Positions 1 to 10,486 of a DNA stretch of 61,619 bases are shown one piece after another. The stretch is from an uncultured Ulvibacter sp. Lineage in GTDB: Bacteria; Bacteroidota; Bacteroidia; Flavobacteriales; Flavobacteriaceae. The position numbers were made by a program, and so were the translations under genes. The notes under the pieces are model-generated. The model did no database searches. It was given only the letters and a program-made list of their open reading frames with translations, and was not told where the DNA came from. Within the stretch, counting starts at the first letter, position 1, and every line of letters starts with the position of its first letter. Location of the stretch: NCBI GenBank assembly GCA_938041335.1, contig CALIAF010000042.1, positions 1 to 61,619 on the forward strand, given 5' to 3'.

Positions 1-22
1 CTTGTCGAGGTCACTTAGAGCG

Positions 23-55
23 AAAAGTCTACACAGATATGTGTAGACTTTTTTT
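23..55 (+). terminator. Rho-independent terminator (plus strand)
   Basis: Twelve-base perfect stem (positions 23-34 with 41-52) around a 6-base loop, followed by a T run. It would end transcription of a plus-strand gene lying upstream of the window. A TAG at 16-18 could be that gene's stop, but too little is visible to call a CDS. Confidence 0.75.
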
Positions 56-101
56 GTTTCCAAGAACGTCAAAAGCGTAGCTTTTGTAAGTAATTGGGAA
101 C

Positions 102-139
102 AAAAAAAGTACACCGCTTTTTCTGCGGTGTGTACTTTT
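102..139 (-). terminator. Rho-independent terminator (minus strand)
   Basis: Inverted repeat AGTACACCGC / GCGGTGTGTACT with a 2-nt bulge. Read on the minus strand it is followed by seven T. It lies just downstream of the minus-strand DUF202 gene and closes that transcription unit. Confidence 0.75.
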
Positions 140-183
140 CATTGTAAGGCGGGAGTTTTTTCAAGATCTGTAATCTTGTATTC

Positions 184-429
184 TTAATAAAACTTTTTAA
201 TACTTCGTTTCACATACATAAACCGAAATAAACCAATTAATAATAGGATGGGGCCAATTGCAATAAGTATATAGCCTATCCATTCAATTTCGTTAAGCAC
301 TTCAAGTTTTATAATAGCAAAACCAGAACTCAAAAAAACGATAGCAGATCTGAAATAAGCTAAGAATGTACGTTCATTGGCAAGCCTGGTGCGCTCTATG
401 GCTAGTTGATCTGATAGTTTTAATTCCAT
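184..429 (-). CDS. DUF202 (YidH-like) small membrane protein
   Basis: An 81-residue protein of the DUF202/YidH family. The N-terminus carries the family signature LAxERTxLAxxR (here LAIERTRLANERTFLAYFRS, residues 9-28). Two membrane segments follow, at about residues 28-45 and 50-72, and the C-terminus is basic. The family is found as short inner-membrane proteins and as a domain of eukaryotic vacuolar transporter chaperone proteins; its biochemical role in bacteria is not established. It is a single-gene unit: a terminator follows directly, and the operon upstream has its own terminator. Family assignment is firm, function unknown. Confidence 0.85.
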   Translation of the reverse strand: MELKLSDQLAIERTRLANERTFLAYFRSAIVFLSSGFAIIKLEVLNEIEWIGYILIAIGPILLLIGLFRFMYVKRSIKKFY

Positions 430-484
430 GGTTCTAGGTAGATTTATTTGTTTGGTAACTTACAAAAGAATATTTCAGAAAACT

Positions 485-520
485 AAAAAAGCATCTTCCA
501 TTTATAATGAGAGATGCTCT
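485..520 (-). terminator. Rho-independent terminator closing the secreted-protein operon
   Basis: Stem AGCATCT (490-496) with AGATGCT (512-518). On the minus strand it is followed by six T. It sits 25 bp after the last gene of the minus-strand operon that begins at 11395. Confidence 0.75.
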
Positions 521-542
521 AAACAATGATTAATTTAATTGG

Positions 543-929
543 TTAGGGTACAATTTCAAATTCGCTAGGTGCTAGTAATACTATGGTGTTGCTAAAACCA
601 GAATCTACTAACTGAACAATGTTTTCACCTTCTAGAATAGGAACATTTACCATTCTAGGTGCAGAGGTGTTAAACGTTACACTTGATAGATTTCCATTAA
701 AGGTGTAGGCTATCACTGTGGTCTCAACATTGGTGTTGCCATCTGTGGTAACTTCTATTTTAATCGCATAATTAGCATTTGGATCAATACAATCACCCGC
801 GACAATAGGGGTTCCATCTTGGCGTACAAATGCTATCCCTGCTGGTTGGTACTCTCCAATTGGATCTTTTTTAGAACATCCTATGCTTAAAAGAGATAGT
901 ACTACTAAAAATATAAAATATCTTTTCAT
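543..929 (-). CDS. Small secreted lipoprotein, unknown function
   Basis: A 128-residue protein with a lipoprotein signal peptide: hydrophobic h-region at residues 4-17 and lipobox LSIGC with Cys18 as the lipidated residue. The following SKKD is a typical Bacteroidota post-Cys stretch. The mature part is predicted beta-rich and has no family I recognise. It is the last gene of a four-gene minus-strand operon and starts 2 bp after the stop of the 316-aa gene, so translation is probably coupled. By context it is an outer-membrane-anchored partner of the LamG/T9SS surface protein, but that is inference only. Confidence 0.8.
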   Translation of the reverse strand: MKRYFIFLVVLSLLSIGCSKKDPIGEYQPAGIAFVRQDGTPIVAGDCIDPNANYAIKIEVTTDGNTNVETTVIAYTFNGNLSSVTFNTSAPRMVNVPILEGENIVQLVDSGFSNTIVLLAPSEFEIVP

Positions 930-931
930 AA

Positions 932-1882
932 TTAATTTGTTCTTAAGTTAATACTAATGGTCTTTATTATGTTTCCTATCTGTACTTGATAATCACCCAC
1001 GCCAAGATTAACGAATAGTACTTCATTATTATTAAAGCTTTGTGATGCTACTACAGCGTCATTTAAGGTGAGTACGGCAGTAGCGCCATCTTGCTGGCTA
1101 TTAATTTTAATAACGCCTTGCTCAAAACAAACCGCATCTTTTTTTCTGAAAACAAAATCACTTGATATTTGTTGTACGGACACCGTCCATTCATTAATAA
1201 TAGATTGATCTTGCGATCGTACTTGATAATTCACGGTGTTTGTAAAATCTGCTTGAGACACACCAGAAACTTGTAGCACAGTATTAATAAATAAGTCTGC
1301 TCCAGGACTCAAACTAAATACAGGTGTTAACGCCGAAACATCAACTGTATCATCAACCGTGATAAGTATATTTTGATTGTCAATACTTTGATCCAGCGGA
1401 TTTACATTATCAAACTCAAACGAAAGTATGTCTGCAGCCGCACTTAAAGCCGGGTCTGCCCAACTTACCGCTTGAAATAGTGTGCCTTCTTGTGCACTTA
1501 TTTCAAACGAGATTGTTTCTGCAATAGATCTAACCTCATCTGTCACAGAGTTATATATCTGAACAGACATCGTTTCGCCAGCAGTATTTGAATAGGCTGA
1601 TAGATATGCAAAATATGCATCTTGAGATTCGACAAAGGTGAGGTTTGTGGTTCCTCTGCAAATACCATTTACAAATACCCCAACTTTATCATTTTCATTG
1701 TCTAAGCGTTCTCCATCTAAAGTTAGAAATGCAAGAACAGTCATGCTGTATTCATAATCACTAGGGGTTACCGTCCAGTTTGGGTCTTGCGCAAAGGCCG
1801 TACTTGTAATTGTTACTGCCATAAACAATGACAGTAAAAATCTACAGTTACTTGTAATCGAAAGTTTTAAAATCATTTTCAT
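932..1882 (-). CDS. Secreted protein sharing a module with the giant LamG protein; DUF5018-like domain
   Basis: About 316 residues. I place the start at ATG 1882, five bases after the stop of the giant gene; the frame stays open upstream to 1933, inside that gene, but those residues lack signal-peptide character. Residues 1-32 form a signal peptide ending STAFAQ. Residues 33-150 (DPNWTVTPSDYEYSM onward, with the internal element DKVGVFVNGICRG) are clearly homologous to a module at about residues 2370-2490 of the giant protein (DPVWAVNPNDYQYSM; DKVGAFVDGAARG). Residues 155-245 resemble Bacteroidota Ig-like DUF5018 domains (ILSFEF... ending INEWTVSV). The rest is a short beta-rich tail. No T9SS signal is obvious. 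Role unknown; probably a cell-surface partner of the giant protein. Confidence 0.75.
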   Translation of the reverse strand: MKMILKLSITSNCRFLLSLFMAVTITSTAFAQDPNWTVTPSDYEYSMTVLAFLTLDGERLDNENDKVGVFVNGICRGTTNLTFVESQDAYFAYLSAYSNTAGETMSVQIYNSVTDEVRSIAETISFEISAQEGTLFQAVSWADPALSAAADILSFEFDNVNPLDQSIDNQNILITVDDTVDVSALTPVFSLSPGADLFINTVLQVSGVSQADFTNTVNYQVRSQDQSIINEWTVSVQQISSDFVFRKKDAVCFEQGVIKINSQQDGATAVLTLNDAVVASQSFNNNEVLFVNLGVGDYQVQIGNIIKTISINLRTN

Positions 1883-1886
1883 AGTT

Positions 1887-4800
1887 TTAGTTTTTAATGA
1901 TTTTTTCAATTTTTGTTGTTTCGTCGAGATCAATTTGCATCGTATAAGCTCCAGAAGCTAATTGTACACAAAGTGTATGCTGTTGTACACCTGCTTGTAC
2001 CTCTAATTTTTGGGTGTGCACAATTTGGCCTATCATATTTGATATCGAAACGGTCACCGTTTGCGTGTGTTCTAAGCCAAAGCGTAAGTTGATCTGATCC
2101 TGAAATGGATTCGGAAATATCTGTACATCTGCAAGACCAAAGGATAATATTACAGGTTGCTCTCGCGAACCGTTAACACCATCATTAATGAAATGAAAAG
2201 CATTAATTGTTTCTCTCTGCTCCACACTATTCCCTGCATAAAAAGTAAGTGCTTCGTCACCATCTCCATAGGTTGTCAAATAGCTTATGTTGTCTGATGA
2301 ATCTTCTGACACTTTAGAAACACCTCTCAATGTGCCTTCTTCATTGTATGCGTATACCGTATCATACCCTTCTGGTAGTTGCACCACGATATTCATATTT
2401 GAATTATAGGCCGCAAAATTATCCAATTGTAATTGGTCTCTTGTGGTATCTTCAAAAGTGGCACTTCTATTCAAGAATGTTGGGTAACTAAAATCTTGGG
2501 CAATGGCAGAACGTATCATGTATCCACGCCCTCCGTTAAGTGTTGTAAGAGATCCACTCCATCCATTAAGAGGGTCATATACTGCAAACTGAGTCTGTGA
2601 CTTTATTACGTCACCATCACTCAATTCTAAAGTGGATAAAGCTTCATTCACGCTATGATTGCTATTAAATGGGTATGGCAGCCAGTTCCATCCTACTTGT
2701 ACATCAAATATTAATGCTTCTATATCTACTGCTGGGCCTTCTATCGTAAGTGGTTGTTGTGTTGCAGTAAATACCTTAAACATTTGATTGCTATTTAATC
2801 CTCCGTTAGAAGATATTGTGCCATCCCAACCACTATTATCTGGATTCCCAGGGTCTTCATAATACAACTCAATAAATTGTTCGTCCGGAGAACTTGAGAG
2901 TATTCTATCTGATGTAACTAATGATAAATCTGTAGTTAACTCATCGATGTCTTGAAAGTCGTTATCGTTCACATTAAATGAAATCCAAGTCCAACCAGGA
3001 TTTAAACTCATATTCTGAATATATGTTCCAGTATTTTCAAAAATAGCAGGATCTGATAAGGAACCTAAAACTGCATTCTCGGAAAATACTAATCCTGCAT
3101 CACCATCTATCGTGGCTGGTAATACACTTCCTTGTGAGGCATCCCAAATTCTAAAAGTTACATTTTCTCCTGCACTAAGATTACTGTATAATGTAAGGAA
3201 CACAAAGTACTCTTCATATCCTGCATTATAAACCAGGTTTGCTTCTCCTCGAGCGGCGCCATCTACAAAGGCACCTACTTTGTCAAATACATCACCAGAA
3301 AATGCGCCATCTACATTTACTTTTCCAATGATGTTCATACTATATTGATAATCATTTGGATTCACCGCCCAGACAGGATCTATAGCAAGTACTTTTACAT
3401 CTAATTGTAATTTCTGGTCTAAGCCAAAGTCTGTTACAAGAAATAAATCCTCTACGTAATCACCGGCGCCTATCGTATTATTTATTGATGCCGTAAGTGT
3501 TATGGTACTGCTAGGAGTTAAGGTGCCCGCAGCATTAGGTATATCAAGCCATGAAGGAATATTATCTATTGTGTACGGTTGGTTTTGACCACCTTGGTTT
3601 ACAATAGTGATGTCAAAGGAGGCGTCTTCACCTTCTTCTTTAATAATCTCTATGACATCATTAAATCCAGGTGCAAACCATCGCACATCATTTTTCTGTA
3701 CAAAAGCCGTCCATGTAATAGGCGATTCTTGACTATTACCAGCCGCATCAAACATACGATGTACTGTAATATCTAATATTTGTCCTTCTATAGATGCAGG
3801 ATCTGAAACTACTGGACTGATAATCATTTCATCACCATTAATAACTCTATTCACCGGAAAGCTTAAAACTTCTCTTTCTGGTTTAATAGTAGGAACGTCT
3901 GTGTCATAGTTTACAGCGCCCACATTTAAAACAGCTTCACTAGTAATAGTTGTGTTGTTACTAAAGGCGTGAAAATACGTTGGGCCAGCTCCAGTGATCG
4001 GATCAGGTTCGTTCATTCTTGCATATAAAAGTAAGCCTATGCTAAACGGATCTACTTCCATATATTGATCTCGAGACGTTTGCTCCGCATTGCGTAAAGA
4101 GTTCCATAGTCTAAATTCATCTAGTTGCCCGTTAAATTCTTGATCTACGGTAAACATCCCAAATTGGTCCGTCTGTCCTCTTGCTCCTAACCAAATGCGG
4201 TTTCCTGAGAATCCACCTATTCCTGCTGTAGGGTTTGCTGAAACTTCATTGCCATCAAGAACAGTGCGCATGTTACCATTTCGGTTAAGGAGTAGGACCA
4301 CATGGTGCCAAGCATCATCTGCTACCGAAGTTGTCGTCATCGGATAGACTGTACCTTCGCTATTAAAGTTAAGGGTGCCGTCCAGCGCCATATTTATCGC
4401 CCATTTATTAGTCACACCGTTAGGTTGTTCTAAGTCTGTCCCATCTCCACGACCATTACTAAAAATAGTGCTATTCTGTCCTGTGTCTGTTTTTACCCAA
4501 AATGAAATGGTTGCATCTTGCTCATCGTTTAGTTGAACGAAATTTACATTGTCTAGGGTTTGATATTGTCCAGATTCGAATAAATACGATTCCCCTTTTG
4601 GTTTAATATCCCAAGCGGCATCCATATTCATATTATTTGAACGTGCTAAATCTGCAACAGTGGTGCCTCTTCCTTCATCCATAGGCCAATACCCGATAAG
4701 GTTTCTTTCGTTACCACTATAATCTGTATATAAGTTTGCGAATGCATCGGCTAAGGTCAATGGTTTAGACCAAAGTCTCATATCATGGATGTTTCCGACG

Positions 4801-7800
4801 AACGTATTCCCTCCTATGATAATGTTATTGTCATTGGTAAATTGAAGGGTGCCTAGTCCAGTTACTTGTTGCGTAACGATGTCATCTATATACATACTTA
4901 CGCTACCTAAAGTGGCGTCATGTGTAAAGGTGTAGTGATGAAAAAGTCCATCTATAGGGACGGCTCCCATCACTGTGACATCTGCGATAGTAAAGAATAG
5001 ATCATTGCCTGTTAAAGAAATGTCTAGTCCTTCTTCCTGGGCAAGAATTGTCGCGGTGCCAGCTGTGGTTTCATTTAGCATCCAGAACTCAAGAGAAAAA
5101 TCTCCATTCATTACATCTGGCTCTTCGATAGAGGTGGTATTGTTTACACCATCATATCTCACAGATACGCTGTTATTTATAGGGAGTTGATTAGTTCGTC
5201 CTGTAATACTTATTTGGCTTAATGCCGTATTATAGAGGATATCCTCATTAAAACTTGCCTTAATGTCATCTCCAGAAGAAAGAATTCCATCTTGTGGCGA
5301 AGGGGTGTTAAAACGACGTGGTGCAGTTAAATCTACCAGACCTAAAATAGAAGGTGAAATAAATTCGGTTCCATTTATACAACTTGATCTCGCGCGTATT
5401 TCATAAGCTCCATCAGATAAAGAGAGTCCATCAATATCAAATAGATAATTAGAAATAGGTCCATCTATGAGATCATTATCGGTTTCTCCAGCATCCTGAG
5501 CAGCCGTTAAAAACGCGGGCGTAGTATAATAAGAAAACAATCGCACCCAGGTAGGGGCAGTTGCAGATCTATACTCTAATACGATTTTTTCAAAACTCCC
5601 AAATGTAAGATTGTATCCCGACATTGAAATAGGCAAGGCATTTGAAGTGCCATCAAGATTATAAGCTACATCACGATTAAACACCCAGTTTTCGCTTGGT
5701 GCAGTCACTTCCACACTAGAACACGAAGGAACGAATGTTGCAGAAATAAAAACTTCGTCACTTACATCTTCGCCATCACAAAATGATTCTAATAATATGC
5801 GGATATCCTGATAGTCAAATACATCACTTACAGATTTCCCTAATGTTAATGCATATGGTACTTGTTGACCATATGGCACATTTACAATAGTTCCATTAGG
5901 CTCAATGTTTATGAGTGCATTATTAGGGTTTGTTGTATTATCAACTCTCAATACAAAACTTGCATCCGTTTCTGTGGCGCTATTGTTTTCTAATAGCAAT
6001 ACAAACTCAGCATTTTGAGATTCTGGAATGTTTGTAACACTTGCGGTTTCTACATTTATTATAGGAACTTCTACACGTTGTGTCGCCACGCTTAGTGGAA
6101 CGATAACATTTTCAGGGAGTTCTTCTACTATTTCTGCTTCGGGGTCATAATTTGCAGGATCGTAAAATAATGCCAGTTCTGCACCTTCATAAGGACAGGA
6201 TGTTCGTCCACCTACGGTAGAAAACACAGGTCCTTGACCATCAAACAAGTTAATCACATCAACACTTAAAAGGTTGTCCGGATCTGGATCATTAAAAGTA
6301 TAGCTTATCGCTGTACTCGACTCAGAATTTTGACCTAATGTTGAGGTGTCGGAGTCTGTATACGATCCTTCAATCTTTCCTATTAAACCAACACCGTTTA
6401 ATGCGACTCCTAATTGTGCTTCAAATGCCTCGTCTACTTCTAATGTAAATGAGGTGGATTTTTCCACGGCAATTGTTGTCTCTACGGTTCGTGTGAAATC
6501 TCCAACACCCGCATCGAAAGAAATATTTTCGGAAAAGCCATCATTGATTAAGGTGAATAAATCTGTTATGTCTACTTTTTTAAGTTCTAAAATAGCAAGT
6601 CTTTTTTCTAGTTGCGAAATTTTAAAATTAACGGGTCCAGCAGCGGGTGACGTTGGTATCGATGCCAATAAGTCACTTATCGCCATTTGAACGGTAGTAA
6701 TTGTAGAATTAATAGCATCAAACTCTGTTTGAATGTTGCTAATTAAATCTGTACGATACTGCTCGGGATTATTTAAAGAACGGTATTTACTTAATTCGTT
6801 TTCTAGAATAGTCTTACGCCACAAATACACTTGTTGCTGATAATAAGATAATGGTTGAATTCCATCTACCCCCACAATAGTAGGATCATTCATGATGTTT
6901 GTAATCACATTTTGAAGTTCTGGGATAGTAATTTCTAATATGGTTTTTTGCGAAAGCACATAAAAGGTTTCAGAAGGTTCTTCATTAAAATAAACCGATT
7001 TTTGTTTTCCAATATGGATGGTTTGGCCTTCGCTATTTGTCAATGCTTCTGTTTCACCGGGTATTGGGGTTGTTCTTGGATATACGTCATCATAAGACCC
7101 GTAGGCATAGTTTACAGATTGCCCAATGTATAAATCCCCTTCAGATCCAACAAAATCTGTTTCTGAGCTTGTGGAAATGGATTGGGAAAAAGTATATGTT
7201 TTTTGAACTGTTTCTCCGTTTTCTGAACTTGTAGTTAACCCAATCCCTAAGGTCGCCTCATTGGTAGACTGCGATTCGATAACAGGTCCTGCTAGGCCAC
7301 CTCCGGTTTCTACTTTTACTCCCGTTAAAACATTAACCGAAGCACTCAGATTATTTGAAGCTGAGGATGATGTAGATTTAATAAAACTAACAGACTCGCC
7401 ACTTTCAATTGTTGCGCTACTTCCTGATCCTGGTGGATCTCTTAGTATTAAGTCTGGAATATCTGGTGCTGCAGTAAGAAAGGATTGACTCCCGTCACTA
7501 GCACCACCTAAAATAATACCATCTGTCAATACATTTTCTGCTGAATAATCAATTCCTTGAATGCGATAGTTAATTGAAATAGAGCGCACAAAAGGAGGTG
7601 AAATTACTGGTAATCCCCCCTTAAACTGATAATGAATAATACTAGCGTCCTCAACGTCCACCTCAAAAATTTCAGAGTTTTCTAAGGCTAGATTATTGGT
7701 AATTAATAATTCGCCATCTACGATAGGATCTTCTGTATCAACAGGTTCACTGCCATCATAATTGGTATACCTTTCAAACCGTTTTAATTCAATATCATAG

Positions 7801-10475
7801 GGTAAGAACTGTCTATAAATAGGGACTGCAAAACCATCTGTTGAAACCTCTTCTTCAACTCCATCACCATCAAGGTCAAGGTCTATTGATGTCTCACTAG
7901 ATTGCCCTATAACACTTAAGATAGGGGTAGAGCGATGTATCACACTTTTTTCTAGGTGATATGGTTCGCCTAAAACAATAGTCCCATCTGGCACTAAAAC
8001 TTCTGGAACGATTAGTTCTGGGATGTTAAATAAGTTGACGTTTTCTGGCTGTGACAATAAGATAATCCCATCATCATTATTCGTTATGTTTAATTCGTCA
8101 ATCGTATAATTTAATGGTAATACTTCAACACGGTACTCGCCTGTATCTGTATTTGTTTCAAACGGTACACGCGTGTTTATTGTGCTCGATCCTGGAGGTA
8201 CTGAGCCTGGTGGCGAATAAGCAAATCTTCCTGTGGAAACACCTATGTTATTTGTACTAGACACCTCAAAATTTTGAGGAAATCCATCTTCGTCTGTATA
8301 GTTTAATACTTCAGGACCCTCAGCTCCAAAACCAATAGGCTTTGCGGCTTCTAAAGATCCTCCCACAACACGTCCTGTAACCGATAGTCTCGTGTTATCA
8401 ATAAAAACTTCTGCTTGATTACTATCCTCAAAAAATTCTCTTAATTGTCCAGAATCTGCTGGGAAACGTCCTTCAAACTCAAAAACATGGTTTGGTTTTC
8501 CTATAGATATAAAGTGGTTCCCAATGGGTACACTAATGGTGAATTCTCCTTCTTCATTAGAAGTGACAGGTATGTTGTTTTGATCTAAAACTATCTCTCC
8601 ATCGATATAGATGTTTACTCCTTCACTATATATTCTTGCATAATTATCTAATTCATCATCTGCAGTATCTGGAGTTCCTTGATCATTCAGCCAGTATTCA
8701 CCTTTCCTGTAGCTAACAGGATCTCCTGCGATACTATATCTATTATAACCTACTTCGTCTATATCAGGACTTGCTATTGATTGGTTTGCAATTGGTGGAA
8801 AGATCCCACGAGAATCGTACATCACAACTCCAGAGAAATCAAAAGAAGAAATATCTGTAAAATTAATCGAGTTTACAACCTCAGATCCTTGTCCTAAAAA
8901 CACTAATTGCTGGTTGGGATCAAACTCATGAACGCCTAGTATAGGAGTAATATTAAAAGACTCGCCTGTTCCAGAGTAAGGGATGGCTGTAATTTCATAA
9001 TTACCGTTCTCATCTGTTACCCCAAGGACACCCAGTTGCTCTTGTGTAGGAACATTTCCTTCTCCTGACACCCAAGTAACTTTGTCTACTTCTGCGGTAG
9101 CTCTGTTATAAAGCACACCGTGATTATTATTATAATCAAAACCTGTGCGAGAAAGGTCATATGCAAAAGCACCTACACCTTCATTGGCTCTTAAATAAGA
9201 AATTAAGTTTGTATTATTTCCATTGATAAAACGGCGGTAATCTGTACGGATATTTTCTTCGGAAATGTTATTTTTCCAGACACGTATTTCATCCATTAAA
9301 CTTTCAGTAACACCTCCAATAGAAATTGTGTTCCAAGAAAGTTGCGTACCACCAGACATAAAGGTTATCGTTCCAGAAGGTTCGGTGATTGTAAAATCTG
9401 GATATGCGATACTATTTATTGCTTGATATGCTGCGTTTAAACGACGTCCATTTATAAAAAGCGCTGGGATTTGTCCTTCAGTTAGTTGAACAGTAAAGTG
9501 AGCAAAGGCCGTGTTAAAATTTGAAATAGGGATTAACTCATCTGTACCGTCTGCTACTAATTCTCCAGAAGGATAAAATCCAGTAATTATATAGTCGTTT
9601 CCACCAATAGAAATTGTCATTTCATCTGCTGCTGCATTTACTGAGAGATCTGTATGAATAGGTGCTCCAACGGGTTCGTTGGGATTGCTTGAGGTTACCG
9701 AAAACAATCTAATTGGGGCAGTTCCTGCTGTAAATGGGCTTTGTGGTTTTACAAATGCCTGCAATGTAGCAGCTGTTGTGATCGAGTTCCCAATGGGCAT
9801 GGTAATGGCAAGATTACCCGTACTAGGTATTGCTAGGCCGGTGCCATCATTGTTGCCTCCGCCTTGCGTTGTTGCTCTAATCACTACATCTTGCACAGGA
9901 TTTCCTCCTTCAAAGTTAACGCTACCTGTTACAATAGCTGTTGGACTTCTATAGCCTATGCCGTCAATAAAGGTCAGTAATCTTCCTTCATCTCCACCAA
10001 TGCCTTGAGCCTCTATTTTATATTCATAAAGAACACCACCTTCTACAAATTCATCTTCATATTCAGTGGCAATAGGTGCCGTGTTTGCTATTTGTATGTA
10101 AGGATTACTACCATCTTCGGTATATTCTCTTCTAAAAATGGCAATATTTGATACTAAATTAAAGTTCGCTTCTAGTATCCAACTTATACGTATCATATCC
10201 CCAAAATATCCTTTAGATACATCAAAGGAGTTTTCAGAAAAAGTATTAGGTAAGTACAAAATACTCCAAGGAAAACGAACATCGCTATCCGTTTGATTAA
10301 TACCTTGTGTACCACCACTTCCTATTATGGGAACACCTACTTGTATAGTATACCCTTGGTTCTGGATGGTTTGTGATGCAGTTGCTATTTTTGATTGCGG
10401 CAATGCAGGTTCAGGTTCTTGTGCCGTTATGCTCCATACAAAGAGGAGCAACGGGAGTATGAGTAGTTTTTTCAT
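1887..10475 (-). CDS. Giant multidomain LamG surface protein with T9SS type A C-terminal signal
   Basis: About 2,862 residues. Start chosen at ATG 10475 because MKKLLILPLLLFVWSITAQ is a clean signal peptide; an ATG at 10487, overlapping the previous stop as TAATG, is possible. From the N-terminus: a fibronectin III-like segment (about 50-165), a LamG/concanavalin-like fold (about 195-445), carboxypeptidase-regulatory-like segments (from about 480), a short coiled coil near 1270-1340, two further LamG folds (about 1775-1912 and 1960-2120, with WHHVVLLLNRNG and LDEFRLWN), a BACON/Ig-like segment (about 2280-2360), a module shared with the next gene (2370-2490), and the T9SS sorting domain (about 2780-2866; IFPNPFQDQ start, SNMIGQ, SGAYTMQI). 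The protein is predicted to be exported by Sec, moved across the outer membrane by T9SS and displayed or released. LamG folds suggest glycan or protein binding; I see no catalytic motif. Confidence 0.85.
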   Translation of the reverse strand: MKKLLILPLLLFVWSITAQEPEPALPQSKIATASQTIQNQGYTIQVGVPIIGSGGTQGINQTDSDVRFPWSILYLPNTFSENSFDVSKGYFGDMIRISWILEANFNLVSNIAIFRREYTEDGSNPYIQIANTAPIATEYEDEFVEGGVLYEYKIEAQGIGGDEGRLLTFIDGIGYRSPTAIVTGSVNFEGGNPVQDVVIRATTQGGGNNDGTGLAIPSTGNLAITMPIGNSITTAATLQAFVKPQSPFTAGTAPIRLFSVTSSNPNEPVGAPIHTDLSVNAAADEMTISIGGNDYIITGFYPSGELVADGTDELIPISNFNTAFAHFTVQLTEGQIPALFINGRRLNAAYQAINSIAYPDFTITEPSGTITFMSGGTQLSWNTISIGGVTESLMDEIRVWKNNISEENIRTDYRRFINGNNTNLISYLRANEGVGAFAYDLSRTGFDYNNNHGVLYNRATAEVDKVTWVSGEGNVPTQEQLGVLGVTDENGNYEITAIPYSGTGESFNITPILGVHEFDPNQQLVFLGQGSEVVNSINFTDISSFDFSGVVMYDSRGIFPPIANQSIASPDIDEVGYNRYSIAGDPVSYRKGEYWLNDQGTPDTADDELDNYARIYSEGVNIYIDGEIVLDQNNIPVTSNEEGEFTISVPIGNHFISIGKPNHVFEFEGRFPADSGQLREFFEDSNQAEVFIDNTRLSVTGRVVGGSLEAAKPIGFGAEGPEVLNYTDEDGFPQNFEVSSTNNIGVSTGRFAYSPPGSVPPGSSTINTRVPFETNTDTGEYRVEVLPLNYTIDELNITNNDDGIILLSQPENVNLFNIPELIVPEVLVPDGTIVLGEPYHLEKSVIHRSTPILSVIGQSSETSIDLDLDGDGVEEEVSTDGFAVPIYRQFLPYDIELKRFERYTNYDGSEPVDTEDPIVDGELLITNNLALENSEIFEVDVEDASIIHYQFKGGLPVISPPFVRSISINYRIQGIDYSAENVLTDGIILGGASDGSQSFLTAAPDIPDLILRDPPGSGSSATIESGESVSFIKSTSSSASNNLSASVNVLTGVKVETGGGLAGPVIESQSTNEATLGIGLTTSSENGETVQKTYTFSQSISTSSETDFVGSEGDLYIGQSVNYAYGSYDDVYPRTTPIPGETEALTNSEGQTIHIGKQKSVYFNEEPSETFYVLSQKTILEITIPELQNVITNIMNDPTIVGVDGIQPLSYYQQQVYLWRKTILENELSKYRSLNNPEQYRTDLISNIQTEFDAINSTITTVQMAISDLLASIPTSPAAGPVNFKISQLEKRLAILELKKVDITDLFTLINDGFSENISFDAGVGDFTRTVETTIAVEKSTSFTLEVDEAFEAQLGVALNGVGLIGKIEGSYTDSDTSTLGQNSESSTAISYTFNDPDPDNLLSVDVINLFDGQGPVFSTVGGRTSCPYEGAELALFYDPANYDPEAEIVEELPENVIVPLSVATQRVEVPIINVETASVTNIPESQNAEFVLLLENNSATETDASFVLRVDNTTNPNNALINIEPNGTIVNVPYGQQVPYALTLGKSVSDVFDYQDIRILLESFCDGEDVSDEVFISATFVPSCSSVEVTAPSENWVFNRDVAYNLDGTSNALPISMSGYNLTFGSFEKIVLEYRSATAPTWVRLFSYYTTPAFLTAAQDAGETDNDLIDGPISNYLFDIDGLSLSDGAYEIRARSSCINGTEFISPSILGLVDLTAPRRFNTPSPQDGILSSGDDIKASFNEDILYNTALSQISITGRTNQLPINNSVSVRYDGVNNTTSIEEPDVMNGDFSLEFWMLNETTAGTATILAQEEGLDISLTGNDLFFTIADVTVMGAVPIDGLFHHYTFTHDATLGSVSMYIDDIVTQQVTGLGTLQFTNDNNIIIGGNTFVGNIHDMRLWSKPLTLADAFANLYTDYSGNERNLIGYWPMDEGRGTTVADLARSNNMNMDAAWDIKPKGESYLFESGQYQTLDNVNFVQLNDEQDATISFWVKTDTGQNSTIFSNGRGDGTDLEQPNGVTNKWAINMALDGTLNFNSEGTVYPMTTTSVADDAWHHVVLLLNRNGNMRTVLDGNEVSANPTAGIGGFSGNRIWLGARGQTDQFGMFTVDQEFNGQLDEFRLWNSLRNAEQTSRDQYMEVDPFSIGLLLYARMNEPDPITGAGPTYFHAFSNNTTITSEAVLNVGAVNYDTDVPTIKPEREVLSFPVNRVINGDEMIISPVVSDPASIEGQILDITVHRMFDAAGNSQESPITWTAFVQKNDVRWFAPGFNDVIEIIKEEGEDASFDITIVNQGGQNQPYTIDNIPSWLDIPNAAGTLTPSSTITLTASINNTIGAGDYVEDLFLVTDFGLDQKLQLDVKVLAIDPVWAVNPNDYQYSMNIIGKVNVDGAFSGDVFDKVGAFVDGAARGEANLVYNAGYEEYFVFLTLYSNLSAGENVTFRIWDASQGSVLPATIDGDAGLVFSENAVLGSLSDPAIFENTGTYIQNMSLNPGWTWISFNVNDNDFQDIDELTTDLSLVTSDRILSSSPDEQFIELYYEDPGNPDNSGWDGTISSNGGLNSNQMFKVFTATQQPLTIEGPAVDIEALIFDVQVGWNWLPYPFNSNHSVNEALSTLELSDGDVIKSQTQFAVYDPLNGWSGSLTTLNGGRGYMIRSAIAQDFSYPTFLNRSATFEDTTRDQLQLDNFAAYNSNMNIVVQLPEGYDTVYAYNEEGTLRGVSKVSEDSSDNISYLTTYGDGDEALTFYAGNSVEQRETINAFHFINDGVNGSREQPVILSFGLADVQIFPNPFQDQINLRFGLEHTQTVTVSISNMIGQIVHTQKLEVQAGVQQHTLCVQLASGAYTMQIDLDETTKIEKIIKN

Positions 10476-10486
10476 GGCTATATGCA

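Noticed and set aside
1-22. Possible tRNA or gene end at the left edge
   Set aside because: Too little sequence; only a TAG in one frame and a terminator after it can be seen.
3579-9954. Several plus-strand ORFs of 60-114 codons
   Set aside because: All are antisense shadows inside the giant LamG gene, without start context or domains.
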